Shown piece after piece: positions 17,785 through 26,769 of a stretch of DNA of 64,000 bases. Both the position numbers and the translations under genes were made by a program. Under the pieces are notes generated by a model. It worked only from the letters and a program-made list of their open reading frames with translations, did not search any database and was not told the origin of the DNA. Positions within the stretch are counted from its first letter, which is position 1. Each line of letters opens with the position of its first letter. Source of the stretch: Dechloromonas hortensis (GTDB lineage Bacteria > Pseudomonadota > Gammaproteobacteria > Burkholderiales > Rhodocyclaceae); assembly GCF_009469765.1 (NCBI RefSeq), contig NZ_SSSQ01000003.1, positions 1-64,000 on the forward strand, given 5' to 3'.

Positions 17785-18192
17785 TCAGCGCACCTCGCTC
17801 ATGAAGGCGATGAAATCGGCCTTTTCACCCGGTGTGCAGGCCCGGCCGACGACTTCCTTGCAGTTGCGGCCAAACCACTTTTCGACCTTGGCCGGGTCGC
17901 TGAAACGTTCGCCATTGGCGGCAACGGCCAGTGGCCGGATGCTTTTGCCGGTGACGGCATGCTGGCCGCTGTTGGCGGGTTGCTCGGTATGGCAACTGGT
18001 GCAGGCCGGCATCTTGTCGTTGAGTGCAAAGCGCTGACGGAACAGGTTTTCGCCGCGTTTGGCAGAGGGCGTGAAGCCGGGCTGCTGGGTGGCTGCTTCG
18101 TTAGTGTAAATCTGGCGGATCTGCTGGGGCGTTTCGGCGTGACCGGCGAGGCTGACCAGCAGCAGGCCGAGAGCGGGGAGGGCTCGCATCAT
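17785..18192 (-). CDS. shp: SHP-type monoheme cytochrome c (DUF1924)
   Basis: Sphaeroides heme protein family: a small periplasmic cytochrome whose heme can bind oxygen or nitric oxide. The 135-residue product has a 19-residue signal peptide (ending GHA) and one heme site CTSCH at about 64-68. The family hallmarks KRGENLFRQRF, GKSIRPLA, KWFGRNC and a Cys pair NCKE/ACTPGEK near the C-terminus are present. An AAGGAGAA ribosome site precedes ATG 18192. It heads the operon shp-dhc-cytb-regulator-kinase, and its promoter carries four phased CTTAA-type boxes. Confidence 0.88.
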   Translation of the reverse strand: MMRALPALGLLLVSLAGHAETPQQIRQIYTNEAATQQPGFTPSAKRGENLFRQRFALNDKMPACTSCHTEQPANSGQHAVTGKSIRPLAVAANGERFSDPAKVEKWFGRNCKEVVGRACTPGEKADFIAFMSEVR

Positions 18193-18223
18193 CTTCGTTC
18201 TCCTTGTTGTGTTGATGGAGACG

Positions 18224-18278
18224 AGTGTAGAGAGCGAGTCTTAAGCAGGAATTAGGCGAAACTTAAGGGACGATTAAG
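18224..18278 (-). promoter_or_regulatory. Four phased CTTAA-type boxes and -10 of the shp operon
   Basis: Read on the minus strand, hexamers CTTAAT (18278-18273), CTTAAG (18267-18262), CCTAAT (18256-18251) and CTTAAG (18245-18240) follow each other with exactly 5 bp between them, an 11-bp period. Ten bases after the last comes TACACT (18229-18224), a likely -10 without a proper -35. This is the architecture of PmrA/QseB-activated promoters. Confidence 0.78.
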
Positions 18279-18283
18279 GCGGC

Positions 18284-19015
18284 TCAGGCGTACTCGAAAA
18301 CCCAGCTTTCGCGGGTTAGTTCGCGCTGCCAGATGGTCAGCTTGGGCGGCTTGATCCACAGCGTCCACGTGTGCTGGCGGTTCCGGAAGGCTGCTTCGAC
18401 GCCCTTGAACACCTCGGGTGACAGGATGGCCAGACAGTGGCCGTCGGCGTGGCGCACCGACTGGTAACGGATCAGTTCAACCCCGGCCTGGCGGGCAAGG
18501 CTGGCCAGTTGCTGGGTGGCCGTGTAATCCGCCGGATCGGTCCAGTCCTGGCGGTCGGCGTCCAGCGGCGGGCGGCTGAGGTCGAGGGCGGCCGGCGTCG
18601 CGCCATGGAATTCGAACAGCGTGATCGGGATCGCCGCTTCCTTGCCGGCCAGGCCCTCGCTGTCCATCCAGAAACGCAGCCGCCAGTAGCCGCATTCGGC
18701 ACAGGCGGTTTTCTGTTCCTCGGCGCCGTAGAAGACGCCGGGATCGGTCCGCGCCCGAAAGCGGGAGCCGGCCGGCGGCTTGGGCCAGTAGCGGAACGGC
18801 GTGGCGAGCAGCCAGTGCAGACCTGCGGTGGCAGCCGGCAGACGCGGTTTTGCTTCTTCGAGAATGTCTTCGAGCAAGGACTGGTCGTCCAACCTGCCGT
18901 GCACCAGTGTCATGGTCGCCACACGGTGCTGGGCTTCGACCGCCCGCCAGCCGCTGCCCAGCCAGGGCCTGGCCTCAGACGCGAGCGCGGTGGGCGTCCA
19001 GGTATTCACAGACAT
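18284..19015 (-). CDS. RES-domain toxin
   Basis: Probable NAD-targeting toxin of a RES/Xre toxin-antitoxin system; family members phosphorolyse or hydrolyse NAD. The product has 243 residues from ATG MSVNTWTP. RES-type features include the N-terminal W-R-AVEAQHRVAT segment, FRARTDPGVFYGAEE (conserved Arg and Tyr/Glu region), the central RLRFW strand, and RYQSVRHADGHCLAILSPEVF, the typical S-x-R strand. It overlaps the end of the Xre-type antitoxin gene by about 41 bp, the standard order with the antitoxin first. Confidence 0.82.
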   Translation of the reverse strand: MSVNTWTPTALASEARPWLGSGWRAVEAQHRVATMTLVHGRLDDQSLLEDILEEAKPRLPAATAGLHWLLATPFRYWPKPPAGSRFRARTDPGVFYGAEEQKTACAECGYWRLRFWMDSEGLAGKEAAIPITLFEFHGATPAALDLSRPPLDADRQDWTDPADYTATQQLASLARQAGVELIRYQSVRHADGHCLAILSPEVFKGVEAAFRNRQHTWTLWIKPPKLTIWQRELTRESWVFEYA

Positions 19016-19358
19016 GCAGCAGACCATCGACGCGTTTGACGAGTTCGAGCGGATGGCGGTTGTCGAAGGCCTGATTGGCGGACTTCAGCCAGTTGCGGGC
19101 CAGTTCGTCGTTACCGCCGACCAGCGACGATATGGAGCGGTAAAGGCGGATGAAATGCGCGGCCAGTTCCCAGGTCTTGCTGCCTTCGGCAATGAAGTAT
19201 TTGCCGTTGAGCAGGCGCGATGCCGATGGCTGACTGGTGCCGATGATCGCATTCAACTCGGTAGAGCCCAGCTCAAGGCGCTTCGCCGCTTCGACCACGG
19301 CGGTCGAGAGAACGCGGGAGCGCTCGGAGAGCGGGTTGCTTTGCAGGGCAGTGGGCAT
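18975..19358 (-). CDS. Xre/MbcA/ParS-type antitoxin
   Basis: The 127-residue product has an N-terminal helix-turn-helix (about 15-60, with STELNAIIGTSQPSASRLLNG as its recognition part) and a C-terminal toxin-binding domain of the MbcA/ParS/Xre group (about 65-125: ELARNWLKSANQAF, HPLELVKRVDGLLHVCEYLDAHR). It precedes and overlaps the RES toxin gene. The AT-rich upstream stretch contains a small inverted repeat, ATTCT-AC-AGAAT (19385-19396), which could be the autoregulatory operator; this is speculative. Confidence 0.83.
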   Translation of the reverse strand: MPTALQSNPLSERSRVLSTAVVEAAKRLELGSTELNAIIGTSQPSASRLLNGKYFIAEGSKTWELAAHFIRLYRSISSLVGGNDELARNWLKSANQAFDNRHPLELVKRVDGLLHVCEYLDAHRARV

Positions 19359-19587
19359 ATCAGTTTCCCCTGAATGGTTAATTAATTCTACAGAATAAAT
19401 ATTGCCATGTTTTGTTGTTTTGAATTAATTTTTGCCGGGGCTTAGGCAAACCCGTTTCGGGCCTCACCGGTGACCGGCCATTTTTGCCTTCGTCAGGCTG
19501 TTTACCGCAGGAGACTTGCCCGGCGGGCCGCTTCCCGGTAGTTTTCCGGCCTTGATCAATATATTCGCGCAAGCGATGGAGAGAGCA

Positions 19588-19995
19588 ATGGCATTGTGGA
19601 AGAAAATCGTACTGACCGGACTGGTCGCTTTCGCCTCGGCTGGTGCCCAGGCCGGTGCGCCGGAGAAGACCCCGTCGGGCCTGGTTTATGAATCCCTGAA
19701 GGACGGCACCGGCGAACAGGCTTCGCCGCAAGCCAGCGTTCAGGTGCACTACCGTGGCACGCTGGCCAATGGCAGCGAGTTCGACAGTTCCTACAAGCGC
19801 GGCCAGCCGGCCACTTTCCCGCTCAATCGCGTCATTCCCTGCTGGACTGAAGGCGTCGCCAAAATGCGCGAAGGCGGCAAGGCCAAGCTGACCTGTCCGC
19901 CCGAGATCGCCTATGGCTCGCGTGGCGCCGGCTCAGCCGTGCCGCCGAATGCGACGCTGACCTTCGAGGTCGAACTGCTCAAGGTCATGCGCTGA
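19588..19995 (+). CDS. FKBP-type peptidyl-prolyl isomerase, exported
   Basis: Proline cis-trans isomerase and folding helper, probably periplasmic. The product has 135 residues from ATG 19588 (GGAGAG ribosome site). A signal peptide of about 22 residues (LWKKIVLTGLVAFASAGAQA) is followed by one FKBP domain: VQVHYRGTLANGSEFDSSY, FPLNRVIPCWTEGVAKMREG, LTCPPEIAYGSRG and VPPNATLTFEVELL. It has no dimerisation domain, so it is shorter than FkpA. Monocistronic. Confidence 0.92.
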   Translation: MALWKKIVLTGLVAFASAGAQAGAPEKTPSGLVYESLKDGTGEQASPQASVQVHYRGTLANGSEFDSSYKRGQPATFPLNRVIPCWTEGVAKMREGGKAKLTCPPEIAYGSRGAGSAVPPNATLTFEVELLKVMR

Positions 19996-20014
19996 CCGGC
20001 GAAATGATTTGAGA

Positions 20015-20049
20015 AGCAGACCGGCGGCCATGCTTGCCGTCGGTCTGCT
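20015..20049. terminator. Hairpin between convergent genes
   Basis: A 14-bp stem, AGCAGACCGGCGGC against GCCGTCGGTCTGCT (one G-T pair), encloses loop CATGCTT. It lies between the FKBP gene and the convergent hybrid kinase gene. No clear T run is present, so its strength as an intrinsic terminator is uncertain. Confidence 0.65.
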
Positions 20050-20060
20050 ATTGAAGCGAC

Positions 20061-23000
20061 TCAGCTAACGCTCGCCTCGTCCGGCACGCGGACGCCTGCC
20101 GCAGCCTGCGGCGCCTGCGATGTCCGCAACAATCGGTGCAAATGATTGGTCAGCTTGGGTAGTTCCTGCGCCAGTTCTTCGAGCGCTTCCTGAACCAGGA
20201 GGCTCGCCTCGGGGGCATTTTGTTTGAGCGGCAATTCAATCGCCGCAGCAATTCTCTGTATGTTCTGCAAACCGAGACTGCCGGCGCTGCCCTTGAGCGA
20301 ATGGGCGTAGCGCTGCACTTCGTCGAGTTGGCCGCGCGCCAGGGCGGCTTTGATGACCTCGGCCTCGCCATCGTGGTTGTCGGCAAACATGCCAAGCAGG
20401 CGCAGATAGACCGGCAATTTGCCCCGCATGGCGTGCAGACCGATGCCCAAATCCAGACCATCGATTCGCGCCAATTGCTGGCGTAGCTGTTCATCGTTCC
20501 CGTTATCCTGAAGGCCGGTCGGAGACTCATGCAAGGCGGCAGGCTGAGTCTGGGCCGGCATCCACTGCAGCAGGGTACGGAACAGATGGTCCGGATCGAC
20601 CGGTTTCGGGACATGGTCATTCATGCCGGCTTCCAGGCAGGCCTGCTTGTCTTCGTCAAAGGCATTGGCGGTCATTGCCAGAATAGGGACGGCGCGCCGT
20701 TCGGGCAGCGTCCGTAGTTTTCGGGTCGCCTCCAGACCATCGAGATTGGGCATCTGGACATCCATCAGGATCAGGTCGTAGGCAGTCTTGGTTGCTTTCT
20801 CGAAGGCTTCCTGGCCATCGACTGCAACATCCACCCTAAGCCCGGTTTCCTCGAGCAATTCAAGTGCAACCTCGCGGTTGATCGGATTGTCCTCCGCCAG
20901 CAGGATGTTTCTTCCCCGCAGCGGCGAAAGGTCGAGCGCGGCCGGCGAATCGGCGGCGGGGGCGGGGGCCAACGGCTTTTGCCCGGACAGCACGCCGAGC
21001 ATGGCGTCGTGCAGTACCGAGGGCGTTACCGGTTTGTTCAACTGGGCAGCGATACCAATCGCCGCCAGTTGCTCGGCCGACCACTCGCCGCCATAGGCGG
21101 TGGCAAGAATGATCTTCGGGGCGGGCTGGGGGCCGAGGCCGAGGATGCGGCGGCTGGTTTCGATACCGTCCATGCCCGGCATGGCCCAGTCCATCATCAC
21201 CAGATCGAATGGCTGGCCCGTCGCCATCGCCTCGTGCATGGCCGCGATCGCCTGTTCCCCGGATTCGGCCGTCCTGACCCGGGCGGAAAAGGAAAGCAGC
21301 ATGTCTTCCAGCGCCACGCGCGCATCGACGACATCGTCAACGACCAGCACGCGGAGGCCACGCGGCAAGGTCAGGCTGCGCGCTACTGTTGTAGCTGCCG
21401 CCGCTCTTTGCAGTGGCAGCTCGAACCAGAATGTACTGCCCTGGCCGAGCGTGCTGTCGACGCCGATCCGGCCGCCCATCAGTTCGACCAGGCGCTTGCT
21501 GATGGCAAGGCCGAGCCCGGTGCCGCCAAAGCGCCGCGTCGTCGAGGCATCGGCCTGTTCAAAGGCCTGAAACAGGCGTTCCTGTTGTTCCTCGCTGAGT
21601 CCGATCCCGCTGTCGCTGACTTCGAAGCGCAGCGTCAGCGTCGTTTCGTCCTGGCTCAGCAGGCGGACGCGGAAAATGATACTGCCGGCTTCGGTGAACT
21701 TGATTGCATTGCTGGCGAAATTGACCAGTACCTGGCCAAGGCGCAGGCGGTCGCCGCGGAGGAGGGCAGGAATGGCCGGATCGATGCGGTTAACGATCTC
21801 CAGCCTTTTTTCCGCGGCGCGATCACCGATCAGATCGTTGAGATTCTGGAAGACCCTGTCCAACTCGAAGTCGTTATGCTCGATACTCAGCTTGCCCTCT
21901 TCGATCTTCGAAAAATCGAGAATGTCGTTGATGATGCCGAGTAAATGCTGGGCGGCCTGTGTCACCCGGTTGAGCTGTTCAATCTGGCGGCGATCGACCG
22001 CCGCCCGCCGGATCAGGTGGGTCAGCCCGATGATGGCGTTCATCGGGGTGCGAATTTCGTGACTCATGTTGGCCAGGAAACTGCTCTTGAAGCGGCTGGC
22101 ATCCTCGGCCGCCACCTTGGCCTGCTCCAGTTCCCGGGTTCTTTGCGCAACCAGGTCCTCAAGATGAATCTGGATATTGCGCAACTCCTGCGTGCGCTGG
22201 TCGAAGTTTTTCGCGAGGTCTTCCAGTTCGTCATCGGTGCCGAGCGGGGCACAGCGTTTTTCCGGGCTGCCATCGGCTTCGGCGACGCGCCGGCGCAGGG
22301 TCAGGATCGGACGTGAAATGGAAAAGCCGATCCAGTGCGCAATGGCGATCGCTGCCAAAGTAAGCAACAGGCCGAGCAACGCCACATCGCGGATGGCGCT
22401 ACGCGCTGGTTCGAGATAGTGCTGGCGGGGCGCCGAAACTTCGAGTTGCAGGTTCAGGCCGGTCAGGAAGCCCTGGGCGCCGCTGTTCAGGGGGTGCTGT
22501 GCGGTGACCATGTCGGCTGGACTGCCGGACTGGTGCTCGTACAGGGATTTTTCCCCGGCCTTCAGGCGATAGCCGATCATCGAATCGGAGGACAGGACCC
22601 GCCGGGCCACTGCACCGAGATCGTAAACCACGACCAGGGCACCCTGCGTTGTGCTGTAGTAACTGACCGGGACAAAAACGACCCACTGGCCATGCGCGAC
22701 ATCGACGATATAGCTGACCACCCCGTTGGCCAGCGCGCTGCGCAGTTCGGCCGAGTCGGCGTAGGTAGGCAGGGTTTCAAGCGTCGAGTAGACCGGCTTG
22801 CCGTCATAGCCGACCAAGGCGACGGCATGAACGTCGCGTCCCTCGCGGAAGTTCCGGATGATGTCCGGCAGGTAGGTCTGCCGGCCCTGGGCGTCGTTCA
22901 AGCCATTGACGACGAGCGGATTCTTGACGAGGACGGTGGCGCTCTCGAGCAGATAATCGATCCGCTGCAACAGCAGTCGAGCATCCTGCCGCGCCCGTTC

Positions 23001-23150
23001 CTCCAGTTCATGGGTCAGGTTGGTGCTGATCGTCGCGTAAAGGCGAAAGCCGACCGTCACCGCCACCGTCGCCATCGACAGGGCAACGAACAGGCCGAAG
23101 GCCCAGGTGATCCGGCGGCGAACGCTGCGCGTAAAGTAATCGAGTTTCAA
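20061..23150 (-). CDS. Hybrid sensor histidine kinase (Cache-HAMP-HK-REC-REC-HPt)
   Basis: The product has 1029 residues. A membrane segment (about 12-34), a large periplasmic Cache-like sensor (about 35-250) and a second membrane segment (about 256-280) come first. Then HAMP, HisKA with [19 protein letters not shown] (phospho-His) and an ATPase domain ([27 protein letters not shown]) follow. Two receivers (phospho-Asp in [13 protein letters not shown] and [13 protein letters not shown]) and a C-terminal HPt domain with [11 protein letters not shown] end the protein. The start is TTG 23150, 7 bp after the stop of the binding-protein fusion, with no clear ribosome site, so translation is probably coupled. 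No separate output regulator is adjacent; the HPt domain must pass the signal elsewhere. Confidence 0.9.
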   Translation of the reverse strand: MKLDYFTRSVRRRITWAFGLFVALSMATVAVTVGFRLYATISTNLTHELEERARQDARLLLQRIDYLLESATVLVKNPLVVNGLNDAQGRQTYLPDIIRNFREGRDVHAVALVGYDGKPVYSTLETLPTYADSAELRSALANGVVSYIVDVAHGQWVVFVPVSYYSTTQGALVVVYDLGAVARRVLSSDSMIGYRLKAGEKSLYEHQSGSPADMVTAQHPLNSGAQGFLTGLNLQLEVSAPRQHYLEPARSAIRDVALLGLLLTLAAIAIAHWIGFSISRPILTLRRRVAEADGSPEKRCAPLGTDDELEDLAKNFDQRTQELRNIQIHLEDLVAQRTRELEQAKVAAEDASRFKSSFLANMSHEIRTPMNAIIGLTHLIRRAAVDRRQIEQLNRVTQAAQHLLGIINDILDFSKIEEGKLSIEHNDFELDRVFQNLNDLIGDRAAEKRLEIVNRIDPAIPALLRGDRLRLGQVLVNFASNAIKFTEAGSIIFRVRLLSQDETTLTLRFEVSDSGIGLSEEQQERLFQAFEQADASTTRRFGGTGLGLAISKRLVELMGGRIGVDSTLGQGSTFWFELPLQRAAAATTVARSLTLPRGLRVLVVDDVVDARVALEDMLLSFSARVRTAESGEQAIAAMHEAMATGQPFDLVMMDWAMPGMDGIETSRRILGLGPQPAPKIILATAYGGEWSAEQLAAIGIAAQLNKPVTPSVLHDAMLGVLSGQKPLAPAPAADSPAALDLSPLRGRNILLAEDNPINREVALELLEETGLRVDVAVDGQEAFEKATKTAYDLILMDVQMPNLDGLEATRKLRTLPERRAVPILAMTANAFDEDKQACLEAGMNDHVPKPVDPDHLFRTLLQWMPAQTQPAALHESPTGLQDNGNDEQLRQQLARIDGLDLGIGLHAMRGKLPVYLRLLGMFADNHDGEAEVIKAALARGQLDEVQRYAHSLKGSAGSLGLQNIQRIAAAIELPLKQNAPEASLLVQEALEELAQELPKLTNHLHRLLRTSQAPQAAAGVRVPDEASVS

Positions 23151-23156
23151 AATGGC

Positions 23157-25319
23157 TTATTCGGCAAGGACAATGTGGCCGTGATCGTTGAAGCGAGCCA
23201 GATACAAGAGGTTGCGGTCGAGCGCATCGTGCTGCTCGGCGCTGAACGGCGGATTGTAGTCACGCAGGACGCCGTTATGGCGGGGCAGGCTTTCCAGCGC
23301 GTTGCGAATGGCCTGCCGGTCAGCGGATTTGGCCTGGCTGACGGCGCGGGCAAACAGATGGGTCAGATCGTAGGCGTGAACGCTGCCGATCGGCGACGGG
23401 ACCACGGCATCCGGGGCCAGACTGTAGCGTTCGCGATAGCGCGCCAAAAAATTTCCGAGTTTCGGGTGGGCACGTCCCTCGCCGATCAGGATGGATTGGA
23501 CAAAACGCAGGTCCACGTTTTGCAGGGCTGTATGCATCGGGGTAAAGAAGTCCCCCCCGGTCAGCCCCCAGTGCGAAAAAATGGGCACCGGCTTGGCCTG
23601 CCGGGCCATGGCCTGAATGATGATGCGCGATTCCAGCGGGTTGGCGACCATGACCAGGGCGCCCAGACCGTTGCTGACCAGGGCGTCTATCGTGCTGTTG
23701 ATGTTTGGATCGCCGGCATCGAGCCAGACAAGTTCGACTTTGCCGGCCGGCAGTTTGGCAATCAGCGCTTGCAAGGCTGCCTCGTTGCTGCGGCCCCAGG
23801 CCGAGCGCTCGAGCAGGACGGCAACATGGCCCTCCATTTTCACGGCTCGTTCAAGTAGAAACGGGGCAACCTGCCCGTCATTGATCGAAACGCGGAATGT
23901 GTAGCTTGGTCGATATTGGTGATTGATCAAGCCCTGTCCGGCTGCCCAGGGAATCAGGTAGGGCAGTTTCAGACGATGTATTTCGCTCAGTTCGTCGGTA
24001 ATGACCGCGGTATGCATGCCGCCCATGACGGCGAGCAGCGACGGCATTTGCGCCAGGCGTTCGAGATTCTGCCGTCCGATCTGCGGGTTGGCGCCGTGGT
24101 CGAGGGCGATTATGCGCAGTGGTTTGCCGAGCAGGCCACCTTTCTGGTTAATTTCTTCGACCGCCAGTTGCATGCCCCGGTAGATCGCACCGCCGGCCTG
24201 GGCGCCGCCGGTGGACAAGTCGGCATCGAGGCCGATCACGTAGGAATCATTTTCACGCGGCGCCATTTGGGCAAAGCGCAACTCCTCGGTCTTGGCCAGC
24301 AGGTCATAACCGACGGCAAAGGCGAACTTGTCGGCAACCGGTGCCATGGCAACCCGGAAACGCTGACGTTCTTCGGGTGACAGCGTGTAGATCTCGACCC
24401 CGGCGGCGCGGATCTTTTCGATGAAATCGATCTCGCGGCGAGCGGTTTCCTGGCGTTCCCAGAGCGTCAGTTCGCGGGCCGTGCTGTGGATGATTTCCCG
24501 TAACTCGGGCGACAGCGTTTCGAAGACGCGCTTGCTGGCGGAAAAGACATAGCCGAGGTAGGCGTGGTTGGAAATCGTCAGGTGTTTCTGGACCTCATGC
24601 AGGCGCATGCCGTGGATGGCGACCAGCGGATTCTCCTGGCCGTCGACGGCCCCGTCGGCCAGCGCCTTGTAGGTGGCATGAAAGTCGATCGGAATCGGCT
24701 GGGCGCCCAGCGAGGAGAACTGATCCGCAATCAGCGGACTTTTCATGGTGCGGATGCGCAGCCTGGCGAAGTCCTGCGGCTTGCGAATCGGCGTGTTGGC
24801 GGTGAATTGCTTGAAGCCGTTTTCCCAGAAGGTCAGGCCGATCAGGTCGATAGCATTGAGTTTCGAGAGCAGTATTTGTCCTGGCTCGCCATCGAGCATG
24901 GTGTAAAGCTCTTCGCGACCGGCGAAGTAGAACGGCAGGTCGGCGTACTGCATGGCCGGAATCGCCGAGCTGAGCTTGGCGGTCGGCGTCAGTAGCAGAT
25001 CGAGCGTGCCGTTGCGCGCCATCTCCAGCATCTGGTCATCGCTGCCGAGTTGCTGGTCGGGAAATACCGCAATCTTGAGTTTGCCCTTGCTGCGCGTTTC
25101 AACTGCTTCGGAAAATTTCAGCGCCGCGGCGTGCAGGGCGCTGTCCGCAGCGATATTCAGACCGAGGCGCAGTTGACGGGCCGGTGCATCCTGGGGGGCG
25201 GGATGCTCCGCGCTGGCGGCCGGTAGCGTGCTGCCACGACCTAGCCACCAGATTGACAGCAGAACGCTTGCCAACAACAGGCAAACAATCGCGATCGTTC
25301 TGGGGGGGAGTTTATTCAT
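23157..25319 (-). CDS. Fusion of TRAP DctP-type and type-I (LivK-like) periplasmic binding proteins
   Basis: The product has 720 residues. One N-terminal hydrophobic segment (about 8-27, IAIVCLLLASVLLSIWWLG) has no lipobox and looks like a membrane anchor or uncleaved signal. Residues about 45-345 form a DctP-like TRAP solute-binding domain (AALKFSEAVETRSKGKLKI, PDQQLGSDDQMLEMARNGTLD, ENGFKQFTAN, LRIRTMKSPL, DGQENPL, LSPEERQRF). Residues about 360-715 form a type-I binding fold like LivK (AIYRGMQLAVEEINQKGG, LRIIALDHGANP, VMGGMHTAV, DLTHLFARAV). No TRAP or ABC permease gene is near. The hybrid kinase follows 6 bp later, so it is probably a co-sensor rather than a transport part. Confidence 0.87.
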   Translation of the reverse strand: MNKLPPRTIAIVCLLLASVLLSIWWLGRGSTLPAASAEHPAPQDAPARQLRLGLNIAADSALHAAALKFSEAVETRSKGKLKIAVFPDQQLGSDDQMLEMARNGTLDLLLTPTAKLSSAIPAMQYADLPFYFAGREELYTMLDGEPGQILLSKLNAIDLIGLTFWENGFKQFTANTPIRKPQDFARLRIRTMKSPLIADQFSSLGAQPIPIDFHATYKALADGAVDGQENPLVAIHGMRLHEVQKHLTISNHAYLGYVFSASKRVFETLSPELREIIHSTARELTLWERQETARREIDFIEKIRAAGVEIYTLSPEERQRFRVAMAPVADKFAFAVGYDLLAKTEELRFAQMAPRENDSYVIGLDADLSTGGAQAGGAIYRGMQLAVEEINQKGGLLGKPLRIIALDHGANPQIGRQNLERLAQMPSLLAVMGGMHTAVITDELSEIHRLKLPYLIPWAAGQGLINHQYRPSYTFRVSINDGQVAPFLLERAVKMEGHVAVLLERSAWGRSNEAALQALIAKLPAGKVELVWLDAGDPNINSTIDALVSNGLGALVMVANPLESRIIIQAMARQAKPVPIFSHWGLTGGDFFTPMHTALQNVDLRFVQSILIGEGRAHPKLGNFLARYRERYSLAPDAVVPSPIGSVHAYDLTHLFARAVSQAKSADRQAIRNALESLPRHNGVLRDYNPPFSAEQHDALDRNLLYLARFNDHGHIVLAE

Positions 25320-25360
25320 GGCAAATCAGTCGATGAAAATTGTAATCATTTTCAAGCGTC

Positions 25361-25383
25361 TTCCAAATGTTACAAATTTGGAA
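25361..25383. promoter_or_regulatory. Perfect inverted repeat before the binding-protein fusion gene
   Basis: TTCCAAAT, a 7-base centre, then ATTTGGAA: perfect 8-bp arms in an AT-rich 160-bp gap, 42 bp upstream of the fusion start. A candidate operator for the fusion/kinase operon; the binding factor is unknown. Confidence 0.5.
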
Positions 25384-25482
25384 CACTTGTCTGATGATAG
25401 CCTACGTATTCACCTCATTGATCAATCGCTTACGCCAAGATAAATATATTTTTGTCATTGTCAGGTGAGTCCGGCTTGCCGC

Positions 25483-26769
25483 TTACAGGGCTGCCGACCC
25501 GGCGCCGGGCTTGTCGCCCGGATGTTTTTCCTCATCCAGCACCCACAGCCGGTGGGCGTCCAGTAGCAGGCGGTAGCGCGATTCGAGGGCGTCGAGCTGC
25601 ATCAGCCGGGCCGCCAGTTCGGCTTCGTTGGCCAGCCGGCGGGCGGTCAGCAGGTCATTGAGGCTGCCTTCGCCGAGCTGGTAGGCGCGGGCCGTCATTT
25701 CGGCGGCGTGGTTCAGGCTGTCGGCGGCCTGGCGGCCGGCTTGCCAGGTGGCGCGGGCGGCATTGGCCAGATGGTAGGTGGCGGCCGCCTCGGCCGTGAT
25801 CTTTCGAAGCGCGGCGGCTTCCCGGTTGCCGGCGGCATCGGCCTGTGCCAGCGCGGCATCGGCAGCGGCCCGGCGGCCGCCGCCGGGGAGCGGAATGCTG
25901 ATGTAGGCGCCGACGATCTGCTCTTCACCGGCCCGTTCGCGCGACACCTGCAGACCGACGGTCGGATCGGGCAGCCGGTCGCTGCCAATGCGGCCGGCGG
26001 CAAACTGGGCGCGTTGCGTTTCGCCGCGGGCGAGGCCGAGTTCGTGGCTGTGTTCGAGAATGGCGTCGATCCACTCGTTGGCGCTGCCACTGAGCGGGGG
26101 CGGTTCGGCAATCGTCGCCGGTTCGCTGAGCGGCAGGCCGGGGTAGCGCCGACGCAGATCTTCGGCCGCTGTTTGCTGGCGGACCCTGGCCTGGGCCAGT
26201 TGGGCCGTAGCCTGGGCCAGCGCGGCCTCGCTCTGGATCGTTTCCAGCCTGGCTGCATCGCCTAACTGCTGGCGGTGCTGGATGGCGCGGGCCTGCTTTT
26301 CCAGCAGGGCGACCTGGGCGGTCCACTGCGAGGCCAAGGCATTTTCGCGCAGCCAGACGAACCAGGCCTTGAGCAGGGTGCGGCTACTTTCGTGCAGGCT
26401 GTCGCCGAGCGCGGTTTCGGCCAGCGCGACGCCGGCCGCGCCGAGCTGGGCATCGAGTGAGGCCTTGCCGGGCAGGCGCAGCGGGCGTTCGAGGGCGGCA
26501 TTCCATTCGTTGAAACGCTCGTCGGGGCTGGTATTCGGGCTGGTCCGGCGCTGCTGGGCGCCGAGGCGGACGTTCCATTCGTAATTGCCGGCTTCGAGCC
26601 GATTGCGGTTGGCTTCCTCGGCCCGGACCTGGCTGCTGGCGGCCTGGACCTGCGGATTGGCGCGCAGCACTTTTTCGACGATGGCGGCCGGCGGCAGGTT
26701 GGGCGTCGGTTCGGCGGCCAGGGCGACCTGGCCGAGTGCGGCGAGCAGCAGGGGAATCAGTTTTTTCAC
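25483..26769 (-). CDS. CzcC-like outer-membrane efflux protein (TolC family)
   Basis: Outer-membrane channel of a metal RND efflux system. The 428-residue product has a signal peptide (about 18 residues, ALA) and long Ala/Gln/Arg-rich helices in two repeats (about 25-215 and 230-420), as in TolC-family factors. It starts at GTG 26769, overlapping the stop of the DUF3240 gene by 4 bp (GTGA). Last gene of the czcB-czcA-DUF3240-czcC operon. Confidence 0.88.
   Translation of the reverse strand: MKKLIPLLLAALGQVALAAEPTPNLPPAAIVEKVLRANPQVQAASSQVRAEEANRNRLEAGNYEWNVRLGAQQRRTSPNTSPDERFNEWNAALERPLRLPGKASLDAQLGAAGVALAETALGDSLHESSRTLLKAWFVWLRENALASQWTAQVALLEKQARAIQHRQQLGDAARLETIQSEAALAQATAQLAQARVRQQTAAEDLRRRYPGLPLSEPATIAEPPPLSGSANEWIDAILEHSHELGLARGETQRAQFAAGRIGSDRLPDPTVGLQVSRERAGEEQIVGAYISIPLPGGGRRAAADAALAQADAAGNREAAALRKITAEAAATYHLANAARATWQAGRQAADSLNHAAEMTARAYQLGEGSLNDLLTARRLANEAELAARLMQLDALESRYRLLLDAHRLWVLDEEKHPGDKPGAGSAAL

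Noticed and set aside
25420..25435. FNR-like TTGATCAAT sequence before the binding-protein fusion gene
   Set aside because: It lacks the TTGAT-N4-ATCAA spacing; it is only a short TGATCA palindrome.
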